Both the position numbers and the translations under genes were made by a program. Positions 44,121 through 55,629 of a DNA stretch of 64,000 nt are shown in pieces. Source of the stretch: Monoplex corrugatus (taxonomy: Eukaryota > Mollusca > Gastropoda > Littorinimorpha > Ranellidae); the NCBI GenBank assembly GCA_030674185.1, contig CM060308.1, forward strand, positions 28,351,004 through 28,415,003, in the 5' to 3' direction. The notes below the pieces were generated by a model. It saw only the letters and a program-made list of their open reading frames with translations, was not told the origin of the DNA and ran no database searches. How positions within the stretch are numbered: the first letter of the stretch is position 1; the number at the start of each line of letters is the position of its first letter.

Positions 44121-44749
44121 CCACATGGCTCGTTTGTCTGTCTGTTGCAAGGGGAGGGAGGGAGGTGACATGTGTGGACAGACTGATATGAGATAGCCCC
44201 TCAGTATTCAGATTTTGAACCCCAAATTTATCTATGCAACAGCAAGCATTAGTCCAGCCATGAATGCTGACCACAGGAAGCTATATGACATGTTCAGATG
44301 TTGTACAGCTGTTGGAGGGGGTGATAAAAGAATGTATCGTTGGTACTGGTCATCTGTTTACATAGATAGCTATTATATGACCTGTTTGGCTTAGCATGTG
44401 TGCGGCGTGTAAGTCGTTGCTCTGACAAACTCGCTTAACAGCTTGCCGTTGGTAACTGTTACATAAGAGGAAATAGAGGTACAGGGTTAAACCTGAAATC
44501 AGCTACTTTACTGTGATACTGTTTCCACAAAATCTCATGACTGTGTCAATAAAATATTGCTTCACATCTGTACCAAAAAACTGTTTGTTTGTGTTAATAA
44601 ACAATGTAGTAAATAAACAACATAACTACATGACTAGACAAACCTTCCAAGCGGACCAATGTTCTCAAAAATGAAATCTTGAGCAAGCTCCCCCCCCCCT
44701 TCCCTTACATATTTTGAATTATCTCTATGTGTCCAATATAACTGATACA

Positions 44750-44828
<79 letters not shown>

Positions 44829-44893
44829 TTGTCTCATTCTCTCTGACTGTTCCTCTCCCTGGTATGCATACCCGAGAGACAGAGAGGGGGGGA

Positions 44894-44924
<31 letters not shown>

Positions 44925-45210
44925 CGGCGAAGGAAAACAAGAACAAGTGAAATAGCTAATAACTCTCCTGTCAAACATGACTGACAACGTTTGAAAATAT
45001 ATAGGCCTACCAGGAGAGAGAGAGAGAGGGGGGGGGGGGTATATTCTCTGTATACCGCCATCCATGTTGTTCCCAGCACATAATATGTACCGTGGATGGC
45101 GTTGGGGGGCTGTAGAAGGGAGGAAGAGAGTCTGTATACCGCCATCCCTGTTCCCAGCACATAATAGATCTATGTACCGTGGATGGCGTTGGGGGGCTGT
45201 AGAAGGGAGG

Positions 45211-45286
<76 letters not shown>

Positions 45287-45439
45287 AAAGAAAAGGAAAA
45301 GAACAACACATGAAGTAGATTATAACTTTCCCGTCAGTATCACTGCCAAAGTTTGAAGAAAAAAAAAAAACCCAATCAAACGAAAGTGTAAAAATAGATC
45401 TGAACTCCCCTGCAGACAGCATTTCAGGCAACATCATAA
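44121..45439. other. Simple-sequence region with 84-bp duplication
   Basis: Contains (TA)n at 44752-44794 followed by (GA)n to 44825, another GA tract at about 44898-44924, and (GA)n at about 45209-45286. An 84-bp unit starting TCTGTATACCGCCATCC occurs at 45047 and 45131; each copy can fold through GCCATCC/GGATGGC. The 354-codon minus frame here is a repeat artefact. Confidence 0.75.
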
Positions 45440-46640
45440 ATCTGAACTCGTTCGTAGGCAGCATTAATGGGAACATTAGAATTCTTGCATGAAATGTATC
45501 AGAAGGACCACGAATAATGAAAAATAGATACAGAGAAGCGTTGAAAAAAATGAAACGGGGGAAAGTCCCAGGACCAGACAATATTACTATAGAAATGATT
45601 GAGGCTGTAGATGAATTTGGTATTGGAAAAGTAATAATCCCCCTAATCGAATTTATGACACTGGAAAAATCCTTAGATATGTCGAAGTCAATTTTCATTG
45701 CATTCCAGAGAAAGGAGGGGGCTATGGAATGCGAACTCCATCGTACAATCAGTTTGATGTGACAAAGATTCTATTCAGAATATCATGATGAGGACAAGGA
45801 ACAGAATCAAAACAGAAACAACAGAAGAACAATGCAGATACATTGAAGGGACAGGAGCTGTTAATGCCATATATATCCAAAGAATTCTCATAGATCAATC
45901 GAGTGACAAAGATTCTGTTAAGAATAATCATGACGAGGACAAGCAACAGAATCAAAACAGAAATAACAGAAGAACAATGCGGATTTGTTGAAGGGAAAGG
46001 AACTGTTATTGCAATATGTATCCAAAGAAATCTCATAGATCAATTGAGTTGAATAAGATTTATATTTGTTTTGTCGATTATACCAAGGCTTTTAATCGGG
46101 CAAGACACGAAGAATTGATCAACCAACTGGAAAAGCGCAACATTTATGGAAAAGACTTAAGGATGATAAGGAATATGTTTTGGGCACAAACAGCAGCATT
46201 GAGAGTAGAAAGTGATATAAACTCTTTCCAAAATATCAAAAGATGGGTTAGGCAGGGATGTGTTCTTTCACCAGATCTGTTTCACTTTACAGCAAAACCT
46301 AGAAGCATGCCCCGGGAAAAAGGTTGAAGGAAAAATGATGAACGATCGTCGGCGTTATGCAGATGACACCGTTTGAATTGCAGAAAATGAAAAGGACCAG
46401 ACCTACAAAATCTTGTGAATATTATAGAAACAGAAAGCAGAAATAAAGAATCCACGACGCACGCGCCAAGCATTGTTCCTTCAGAAACAGTATGGGTCAC
46501 TGGAAACTCAACGACATACGGCGCAAGGCTTTGTTCCATCACACGAAAGCATGGGTCACATCATCATCAAAGACATCACAAAAATATATTTAAAACGTCT
46601 TTGAGAAACCTTAATACATATAGCAAGCCGTTATTCCGTC
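45440..46640 (+). pseudogene. LINE family B, RT domain, with internal 142-bp duplication
   Basis: Plus-strand frames give REALKKMKRGKVPGPDNITI and EMIEAVDEFGIGKV (RT fingers, 45530-45630), KSIFIAFQRKEGAMECELHR TISLM (45685-45755), CFVDYTKAFNRARHEELINQ (46069-46128), KDLRMIRNMFWAQTAALRVE, WVRQGCVLSPDLFHF (46240-46285) and a RRYADDT palm piece near 46349. A 142-bp segment is tandemly duplicated, with GTGACAAAGATTCT at 45760 and 45902. Stops and shifts make it inactive. It is a more complete relative of the copy at 15640-16880. Confidence 0.85.
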
Positions 46641-46689
46641 AGAAACAGCGTGGGTCAGTAACGGCGAGCGAGATTTTAGGCCATGTACC

Positions 46690-47020
46690 TGTATCATCAT
46701 CATCATCATCAGGTGCCTTGCCGTATGGCGTTGGCGATCATGGACTTCCATCTGTCTCTATCTCTTGTTGCCCCAAGCATCTCCTCCACCCTCCTCGTCT
46801 TCAGCCACTCCGCAAGTCCGTCTAGCATTTTCTCCCTGGGTCTACCTGGTGCTCTCTTTCCCACCAGCTTTCCTGTTGTGACCAGGTGCTCCAAATCCCC
46901 CTTCCTCATAAAATAGCCTATAAATGTTGCCTGTCTTTTCCTAATCTTCCTTATGAGTGATCTACTTGTGTCTGCCTCCATCAAGACTGTCTCGTTTGTT
47001 TTCTTTGCTGTCCATGTACC
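46690..47020 (-). pseudogene. LINE family B 3' end, opposite orientation
   Basis: The minus strand encodes MMEADTSRSLIRKIRKRQAT, FIGYFMRKGDLEHLVTTGKL, VGKRAPGRPREKMLDGLAEW and MLGATRDRDRWKSMIANAIR. This is the basic C-terminal tail of a LINE polyprotein, here in one open frame (46709-46984). The (ATG)n tail lies at its 3' end (plus-strand TCATCATCATCATCATC, about 46694-46710). It abuts the plus-strand copy at 45440-46640 tail to tail. Confidence 0.85.
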
Positions 47021-47199
47021 TGTATGGCGAAGATTAAACCGATTTGTTTGATTTGTGGATATTGCAACAAAAGAATGGGAGGATTTATTATCGTTTCTTG
47101 ATACAGCCCTTGGCTATCTTTTGCTGACCAATATGAATTAGGAAAACCGCATTGGCTTGCCAACAACATTCAAAGACCACACCTACATGAGTGTAAACA

Positions 47200-47364
47200 A
47201 GTTGCCTCGTTTTCGCTTTCAGCACACAGCTTACTACCCATGCGCATTCCAACTTTATATGCGCCTTCCGGCGAGGCCAGAAATAAGAAAGTTGTCCAGT
47301 CGGACAGCATATTTGCAACAGTGAAGACGTCTACCAAGAACAGTTTGCCAAAATTGGGAAAACC
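47200..47364 (+). promoter_or_regulatory. Probable MEMO1 5' region
   Basis: CpG-containing, less AT-rich sequence immediately upstream of the MEMO1 ATG, with a TATA-like TTTATATG at 47254-47261. The transcription start cannot be located by eye. Confidence 0.35.
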
Positions 47365-47416
47365 ATGTCTAAAGTTAGGCGGGCAACGCACGCAGGAACC
47401 TGGTATTCCGATGACC
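47365..47416 (+). CDS. MEMO1: MEMO1 exon 1
   Basis: MEMO1 (mediator of cell motility 1) is a conserved cytosolic protein. It has the fold of extradiol dioxygenases and binds copper/iron through conserved His, Asp and Cys residues. It links receptor signalling to microtubule and cell motility control. This exon encodes MSKVRRATHAGTWYSDD plus one base, before the donor GTAAGT. The family start is RxASHAGSWY-like, and the match fixes both the start codon and the frame. Intron 1 that follows is 6.8 kb. Confidence 0.92.
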
Positions 47417-47929
47417 GTAAGTACTTTATTATGCTAATCTGGTTGTGCTTTTGCCTAGGCTATATACATCACGTTCGTTCTTTGTTGACGGTTTTGTGGT
47501 CTAGATCTAGTTTCTTTGTTTTTTCCCCCAACAAATCTCTTTGTTTCCCATAACCGTTACAGTCATGATTATTGAAGAAGAAGGTACCGCGAATGTAAGA
47601 AACCTTTAAAAGTATTATAAAGACTCATGGGAGTGGTAAAACGTTTGCTTCGTTGTTCATACTATTACTAACCATAGTAATTAGTACGTTATTATTATAT
47701 AATATTTTATAGGCTATTTTTATAAATCTACTACAGCTGTTAATGTCAAATTGGATAATTCATTTATTGTAAAGATCTGCTAGATCTGTCCCTGTCAGAT
47801 TGGATAGACCCTTAATAATAGGCCTGATGATAATGATAGGGCCAAATACTTAAACTAGGAATAGTATTAGTAATGATGATGATGATGATAATATTAATAG
47901 TAATATTAGATAGGTATGTCACAATCGGC

Positions 47930-48176
47930 GATTACGCGTGCGCGAAAACTACAGCGGAAGATTGTGACCGGCGTGGCGGCACATGTGAGAGGGTAGGCAA
48001 ACAATCGCTGTTTGCTTCGTTAATGTATTCATGTGTCCGATAATTACCGATCTGAATACCGAAGTCCGTACTTTTCCCATAATGATCGGGTCATTTTCAC
48101 GAGCTTCCTCTGATTTGCTGACGTGGCAGTGTTGGTGTGACTTTTGGTGTTTGCGGCCGTATCTCCCAAACTTACA
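47930..48176 (+). promoter_or_regulatory. CpG-rich segment ending in a donor site; possible 5' UTR exon of a nested gene
   Basis: Rich in CG words (CGGCGATTACGCGTGCGCGA) in otherwise AT-rich intron DNA. It ends ...CTTACAG followed by GTATGA, which would work as a 5' splice site. It could be the untranslated first exon of the candidate at 49339. Alternatively it is an intronic regulatory element of MEMO1. Confidence 0.3.
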
Positions 48177-49338
48177 GGTATGAATATTAATTCAAGTGAA
48201 TTAATTACCAATAAGAACATGCATTTTCCTGCTTATGTGTAAAATTTGGTGCAGTTGTATTGTCAGAAAAACATTTTAGGCCATATTACAGATAGTGGGT
48301 GTGGTGACCGTTGTTATTGCGCATAATTGCCTTGTTCACAATGGGCGCAAGACTTTTTAGTGCCGATTAACCGTTTTCTTTTTGTCATACCAGCTGAACC
48401 TATTGGAATAATTTCTTCATTTTTCACGACATACAAGACAATGCATTTTTAGTGTACTGTGTAAAATTTGGTGAAAAATTATTGTCAAATACTGGAAATA
48501 CAAGCTTCAGTTTGACGCTGGTTGTCAGTCTGAGTCTAGCTGACTCAGCAAACTGTGTCGATGGGCAGCCGAACTTCGAAGGTCTGCTGCCCCTCATTAT
48601 GATTATCAGCTTCTAGACTTCTGGACTTCAGATTGTCAGATTGGATAAGATTAAAACTCACTACTACTAACTAGGCAAGTTTAGCAAGAATCATAGTGTA
48701 GATCTAAATAGGACTACAATAGTTAAGGATGGTGAGGGACAATGGATATTGGTCATGTAGTAGTGTCTCATCTCCTGATATGTGTACACCCACACAACAG
48801 TCTTGATGACTGATGTTTGACAGATGCAGCTCAGTGACAACACACACTCACACACACTCACTACACACACACACACAGAGTAAATACCCAAAGGTGTGAT
48901 GAGCCGATGCACAGTAATGCTGAACTTCTAAATTTAATATTATCACACTGAAAAAAATCTTGAATTTTCCAAATATAAAGCCTAGGTACAATGATTAAGA
49001 TTAATGCTTTAAATGTGATCTTTTTTTTATTTCAAATATTCAATATATGCCTTTTAAATTGGTGTGTGTCCAACTGAGCTTAGGCCTATAGGCCTACTGC
49101 ATTAATGTATGGGCATGACAAACCTCCATCTTTTTTCACTTTTAGTTTGTTTTGTTCCTGTCTAAAGTGCACAAGGATGCTTTGATATGGACTGTTGGCA
49201 CTGTATAGGTCTAAATACAATGATTATTAGGTGCTAGTAATTGTGATAACTAGTAGTAGTAGTCCTTGTCTGTCATTACTGTTACTGTTGTCATTTAAAT
49301 GTCCAATAGTGGGTAAGGTCTTTATTCATCCAGATAAA

Positions 49339-49428
49339 ATGAGTGACTCCGATGCCACCCTCCCCCCACCTGGGTATGAGTGGGATGACTCTGAATGTTT
49401 CATCGTGCAGTCACAGACTGATGCCATT
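49339..49428 (+). CDS. Nested-gene candidate in MEMO1 intron 1, exon A
   Basis: After a TTCATCCAG acceptor, ATG at 49339 encodes MSDSDATLPPPGYEWDDSEC and FIVQSQTDAI before the donor GTAAGT (phase 0). Composition and clean splice sites look like real coding sequence. I do not recognise the family. MEMO1 intron 1 lies around it on the same strand, and the exon does not fit between MEMO1 exons 1 and 2 by phase (those need phase 1), so it is not a MEMO1 exon. Confidence 0.5.
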
Positions 49429-50186
49429 GTAAGTGGATATTTTGATAATTTTTGTGCAAGACTGACATATATGTAGGCCTGTACAGTCAGTCAGCTCATC
49501 TTCTCTTGCTGTGTTGATTCACTTAACACATGTTTTAGGATTGTCTCATCTTAATGGTAAATAAAACAGATGCATGAAGTTCTCAAAACAAAAGCTTCTG
49601 ATGGTGATAAAATGTCATCTTAAGTCAGCTTGAGCATTGTGCTTTCCATTTCTCACACCATCTCTTTGGAATTCACTGTCAGTTGAACCAAAGGATCTGT
49701 CAGGTCTTTCTCACTTGACCTGCCTGTTCCACAAGTCAATTGTCATGATATATATATGCACTACCACTTTCTATCTACTGGTCATGTCCTGCTGTGCAAT
49801 AATTCATGTTTGTACACATATTGAGTGAGTTTGAAAAGAAAACTTTATTACCAGAGGTTTGCTCTGTAGCCTATATAATGTACGTAGGCTATTTATTATT
49901 CTCATTATTTCTTTGGGTTTTGGCATTTTAAATGGGAGAGGTGGTTTTAATGCATGAAGTCTTCATAATTGTATCTCTCACATGAATACATGTACACTAG
50001 AGACAGAATAGCACGTATACATTTGCTTAAATGGAACTTTTGAAGACATTGGCATTTGAGAAAAGAATGGTTTTCAGGACAAGAGCCCTCCAGCCTTAAA
50101 CACTATTAATGATAATGCCAATAATCATCAGGGATATAGTGGGTTGGGCTTTAAACACTATTAATGATAATGCCAATAATCATCAG

Positions 50187-50318
50187 GGATACATAGCCAC
50201 CCTTTCATATGAATTTAATGATGTGGAGCAATCATTTTCATCACTGTATCAGATGGAGAGGAGGAAATGGCATAGTTGTACTGAGAAGAACAGTGACTTG
50301 TATGCTGCATGTATTTAG
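50187..50318 (+). CDS. Nested-gene candidate in MEMO1 intron 1, exon B
   Basis: Starting after AATCATCAG in phase 0, the frame encodes GYIATLSYEFNDVEQSFSSL and YQMERRKWHSCTEKNSDLYA then ACI and TAG. Joined to 49339-49428 this is 73 aa. The acceptor lies inside a 55-bp local duplication (ATTAATGATAATGCCAATAA occurs twice), which weakens the model. An alternative downstream exon starting QKILGRGQQQNVKRSLPVKR (from 50319) is equally open. 3' UTR-like DNA with ATTAAA follows near 50778. Confidence 0.3.
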   Translation, partial: GYIATLSYEFNDVEQSFSSLYQMERRKWHSCTEKNSDLYAACI

Positions 50319-50869
50319 CAAAAAATTCTTGGGAGAGGTCAACAGCAAAATGTCAAGAGAAGCCTTCCTGTCAAGCGTGTACACTCTAAGAAGACTGGGG
50401 TGTGTCTAGGTAATGACACTTGGATACCCTTCATGTATAATCTTTAGTTTTTTTAATTTTTGTTATTGTTTAAGATTTTCATTTGACATGTTTGGTTTTA
50501 CACAGATGACTTTCACGATTCCATTCTTACAATGTCTGCACATTTTTGTAATCTCTTCATTTAGCAAGCTGTAAATGTGACTATGGATTCTGTGCTTTTT
50601 TGTGTATGTGTGGACTATTTGTATGTAACTCATGTAAATATGTTTCAGAATTTTGTTTTTGCAATGTAGCTTATTTTTATGTCTGGTGTTTGTGCGTGTA
50701 TGTTATGATATATTTCTGCTGATGCCCTTTTCATCTTGTTACCTGTTCTGTGTATTTATTTTGATATAGCATTATGCATTAAAACATTTGTAACCAAATA
50801 TTGTCGTCTTTGTGTTTTTGTTTGCATATAATTTTGTTTTTTGAGTGATATGCATACTGGTACATGTAC

Positions 50870-50946
<77 letters not shown>

Positions 50947-53900
50947 TTATAACACACATGCACACACACATATTTATGTACATAACACATTATCTTTCAT
51001 GTTGTATGACAGCTTATGAAAAAGTGTGTGATTACGCAAGGAAAAAAAACAAAACTTTTTGAAAAAGGTCTGCTTGTCAGGGTAAATAATTGAAAAGATA
51101 CACTGTCCTTACTACCAGCTGAATTTTTAATTCAAAATTGCAATATGAACTTTCCAGATGTGCAAGTTATAAACCAATTCAGTCTGTGAATCTTTTTTCC
51201 CCTCAGAACAGCTTAATTAGTAATTAATCTGTAATCTCTAGTCTTAATAAAGACTCATTTCTATGCTACCAGGAAACTTGAGTTTTTTTCAGTGAAATAT
51301 TCAAACAATTTTCATGTCTATTTTTAAGGGGTTTTATACTACCATCACAGGCTCTCAATTTTTTATTTTGATTAATCAATATAAATATATTTACATCACA
51401 TATATCTATACACACATGTATATGATATATAATGATATACATAGGCCTACATATCTCATAATTATAAACATCTGTATATAAAAACCAAGAGGTATTTAAT
51501 AAATACACAGGTTGACAACTTCTTAAAGGCGGTTGTTCATGAAAAACTGTAATTAATTGATTATTACATAAAGATTCAGCCTAATGGCATTGAATAACTG
51601 TTGTAATTTATCATTATAATTATCTTGAGGCTTTACTCAACAATTTTCAAGTAAGAAATTTGATGCTTTTGGAAACTGTAAAGATTTTAGGAATCTCAAT
51701 TAATTTTCGCTTTAGCCAGTTGAGGCAATTAATGAATTAATTCCTAATTAATGCAAAAACCCAGAGATTCATGAAAGTCGTAATCATCTTGGCTAAACAA
51801 AGACCTTTCTATGGATACTTGATTTTTTTCAATCGGTTCAGTCGTTCCAAAGTTATGGTGCTTTTTGTGATGAAACGGCACATACGCGGTCACAGTTTTT
51901 GCTATGTAATCCATTGAAGGAAAACGTCGAAAATTTAATCATTAAAAAAATCGTAACTTTCGTCACAGACAATCAATCAAAGAACTTTTTATACCATTTT
52001 AATGTTCTTTTTTTGCTCTTTTCAATGATGGTAATTACATATTTATTAAAAATATTTGAAATTTTTTGTAACATACCTATATTAGACCTAATAAGAATAT
52101 TAATGACACTGATAATGATGATGATAATGTGACTACTTGTATGATGCATCATCTCAGGAGACCTCTAAATGCTTCACAAAAGCATTAGAGAGAGAGACAT
52201 ATACAGGCTCTAAGTATCCTAGAGTGGTTGCAAAAATCCCAGATGTAGATTTTTTTTTTAAACAGTATTGCCAGCCCACCCCCAAATCCTCATCAGGGGA
52301 TTGGTTTGTCATCCCAAATGGTAAGGCTAGAATTGGTGTTTAGTTAAATTTGCCAAATGTTTTTAAAATAGTGAAGTAGAAGTCTTGAGTGATTTGTGAC
52401 TGGTAAGGTTATAATGATACTTTTCAACAACAACAACAACAACAACAACAAGGAAATCTGTTGTTTTTTTTTTGGGGGGGGGGGATGCTCATGATTTTTA
52501 TAACCAGCAGATACACTTGAAGATGGTAAGGCAGACTTACCACTAAGTATGATGAAAAAAGATGAACTGTGATAATGCAGTGGTACAGAAGTGTGATGCA
52601 GGCATTGTTTAGGTTTCTTTTATTTTGCTCTTCCCCATTTTGGGAGAGCATTGTTGTTCCTAGAAAGGGCTGCTCTGTCATTTGGGAGGATATGAACACC
52701 TTATCTGCCTTGGGTCTTAAGTGGATAGCATCTCCCGACATCAACATCCATGCAGTCATCACTAGAGATGTCAATAGCATCCATAGGTTTCCTGTCCCCA
52801 TCACCATTTCATCATCATTTCAGGACTTTGACATGGCCTGTGACTGAATCCCTCATTGCTCTGGCTTTGCCTGCATGCCTGCCAGACCAGCTCAGGGAAC
52901 TTTTAAAGTAAAAATGGGGTGTGCAGTCCTCTTCCCATTCTTTCACCTACTGATACTTGTGGTTTAAGAAGTACAATCTGTATACGTAATGGTCTCAGCA
53001 GGTTCAGCTTTGTTTTGTTGTCGATTTTCTTGTCTCTTAACCCTTGTTTATACAAATTTCCTTCAAGGCAAGAGAGCATTTACCAAGGCTAGGGCACTTT
53101 AATTGTTTAGGATATCATATTAATGAGATTAAATAATCAAATAAACATAGTGAGTTCATTTAGATTACTGCAGTTCATTACATTGATGTACAGTATTGAG
53201 AATGTAGGCACAGTCTCCTACTTAGTGAATTTGCCAAGGTTAGCATTGTAATTCATTTTTTTAAATAAGGATATATACAAAAAATTAGGTATACATGAGA
53301 TAACAGAAGTGTATGTGTGTATATGTTTGTGTGTGTGTGTGTGTATGTGGTGTGTGTGTGTGTGTGTGTGTGTGAGCAAGATGGCACGGGGAGGAAGTAT
53401 GTTTTGGGAAGGCTGACTCAATTTAATACAAGTTGAGATTACACATGTAAAGTTCTGACGTTGTGACAAAAAAGAAAATTACAATTTGAACTTATGCCAT
53501 GTTATGTTAGTAAACAACGAACTAACAAGATGCCTTTTTAGATGGTGAAGCCATTTGAATAATATCCGTTTTTATACAAAAATTCATACAGAAAGTCCAA
53601 AGCAGATGAAGATTGCTTCATTATGTGTAGAACTCATCAGGCCCACTGCCAAAGATCTTCCTGTGAAGAATCTAAAAGAATGAGCACTGTAGTCTCTAGG
53701 AAGGTCACTTATACATGTATGTACTTAAGAATATATACTGCTAATCATGTTGTGCACTTTATTTTGAGTGTTGTCTAATGCAACCATGAAAAATAAAATT
53801 ATGCTTTTCTACTTGTAGAACTTTCTGAATATTTTTGTTTTTGTTTGTTTGTTTTTTTGTGAAAAAAAGAGGAGATTTTTACGGAATGGTTTGCAGTCCT

Positions 53901-54228
53901 GTTTAGTTATACTTCTGAAACCATCCTGCTCTTAAGAGTTGATTTCCTCCGCTAGGAGTTTCCATCTGTTCATGGTGACTTTCTGAGTTTCTCTTATCAG
54001 AATTTTCTTTCGGCTTTACAAGTTTGATTGTGTGGCTGAAAAGACTAATGGATCTGCAATACTAGCTTTGTTGTAACACATGAAAAAATACAACTTGCAT
54101 ATTTCTTGGTGAGGATGATGATGAGTGATCTTACTTTCTTAGTAAAGTAAATAGAATTTATAAATGAAAGGATAAGATTTATGTTAATAATTCTGTTAAA
54201 TAATGTTGTTGTTAATGACATGTTTCAG
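50319..54228 (+). other. MEMO1 intron 1, right part
   Basis: AT-rich. Holds a (TA)n tract (about 50870-50940), a CAA triplet run (52428-52451), a poly-G run near 52475-52484 and a (TG)n tract (about 53328-53373). Short frames such as 52137-52343 and 52569-52847 show no recognised domain. Confidence 0.6.
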
Positions 54229-54313
54229 GAGATGAACTGAGCAGCCTGTTGGAGGGGTGGCTGACCTGCGCGGAAACTCTCCCCCAGAAGAATGTCAGGG
54301 CCATCATTGCCCC
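54229..54313 (+). CDS. MEMO1: MEMO1 exon 2
   Basis: After TGTTTCAG, entering in phase 1. It encodes RDELSSLLEGWLTCAETLPQ and KNVRAIIAP (residues 18-46, the last codon split), and leaves in phase 2 at GTAAGT. LEGWL and RAIIAP match the family N-terminal region in order. The RAIIAP strand leads into the metal-binding HAGY motif encoded by exon 3. Confidence 0.93.
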
Positions 54314-54673
54314 GTAAGTGGCTTGACGCATGGTGGAGTCTTTGTCATTTACATGACTTTGTACACTTACTTGCAGCAGTGTTTTGAAAGCCTCTTACAC
54401 ACAAACACTAGTACACTTGTACTTCAGATTGATTTGTTTTTGTTCTAAGCAGCTTTTTGTGAGAAAAGTGTGTGCACTTTGTTCTTATTTTGCTCATATT
54501 GTGTAGGTGATAGGTTATGCATAGTCTTGATACTCTAATCTTTGGTAGGTCACCCTACCATGTAGGCAGTCATATTCCTTTTTTTGTGCATACTAGTATT
54601 TTTCCTGTGCTATAGACCATCAAACACTGACATGGATTACAGGATCTTTGCCATGCCTGTTTGATATTCTCCT

Positions 54674-54845
54674 CAGTTAGACACATGCAGGTTCATGTCC
54701 TAACAGGTCTGCACATAACATTGATCTGGGAGGTCAGAAAAATCCACATCCTTTACCCACTTGGTGCTACCCAGGCAGGCTTGAATTCGGATCTTCCAGT
54801 TGGAAGTCTGACATCCTAACTGACTGGACCATTGAGCCTATGGGT
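54674..54845 (-). repeat. tRNA-headed SINE, family 1 (partial)
   Basis: On the minus strand the head reads AATGGTCCAGTCAGTTAGGA (A-box-like), then GAATTCAAGCCTGCCTGG at the B-box position and the family body to GTGCAGACCTGTTAGGAC. It lacks the 3' half present at 5430 and 9820. It lies in MEMO1 intron 2. Confidence 0.7.
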
Positions 54846-54994
54846 GCATGCCTGTGCTGACACCAGTCTGGTGGTTGGTGCATGTGTGTTCACATATAGG
54901 CCTACATTATCATAAAAAAAAATTTGTTAGGTTACCTTTATCATAGTTTATGGCTTTAATTTTATACTGACTTCATACACATGCATGAGCATGT

Positions 54995-55064
<70 letters not shown>

Positions 55065-55087
55065 CACACACACACACACACACACAA
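54995..55087. repeat. (CA)n microsatellite in MEMO1 intron 2
   Basis: CA repeat with one AACA interruption, about 225 bp upstream of MEMO1 exon 3. Confidence 0.95.
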
Positions 55088-55311
55088 GAGAGTCGCACAT
55101 GAGCTCAATTCATTTAATACAGAATGTAACTTAAGATCAGTTTATGCTTTTAGTCTCTGTCTCTCTCTTTCGTTTTCAGATGTGTATTCTTGTACATTTT
55201 CTGATGCTCTGTGTGCAGTGAAAAAGAGAGTATTGATTTTAAATCAGTACATGTATGACAGAGTGCAGTTGTAAATTAAAGTACTGTGATGTCAGTTTTT
55301 TTAAATTTCAG

Positions 55312-55380
55312 ACATGCAGGCTATTATTACTGTGGTGCCTGTGCCGCCTTCGCCTATCGACAGATTGATCCGACAACTGT
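55312..55380 (+). CDS. MEMO1: MEMO1 exon 3
   Basis: After TAAATTTCAG. It completes Pro46 and encodes HAGYYYCGACAAFAYRQIDP TTV. His47 of HAGY corresponds to human His49, one of the metal-binding residues. It leaves in phase 2 at GTGAGT. A (GT)n tract begins about 33 bp after the donor. Confidence 0.95.
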
Positions 55381-55413
55381 GTGAGTCTGTAAATAATGTT
55401 TAGAGGCCTGGTC

Positions 55414-55605
<192 letters not shown>

Positions 55606-55629
55606 TCAGGTACATGTGTATTGACAAGT

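Noticed and set aside
44634..45698. 354-codon minus-strand frame
   Set aside because: It spans (TA)n and (GA)n tracts and an 84-bp duplication, giving Ser-Leu repeats. Its right end overlaps LINE sequence that is coding on the other strand.
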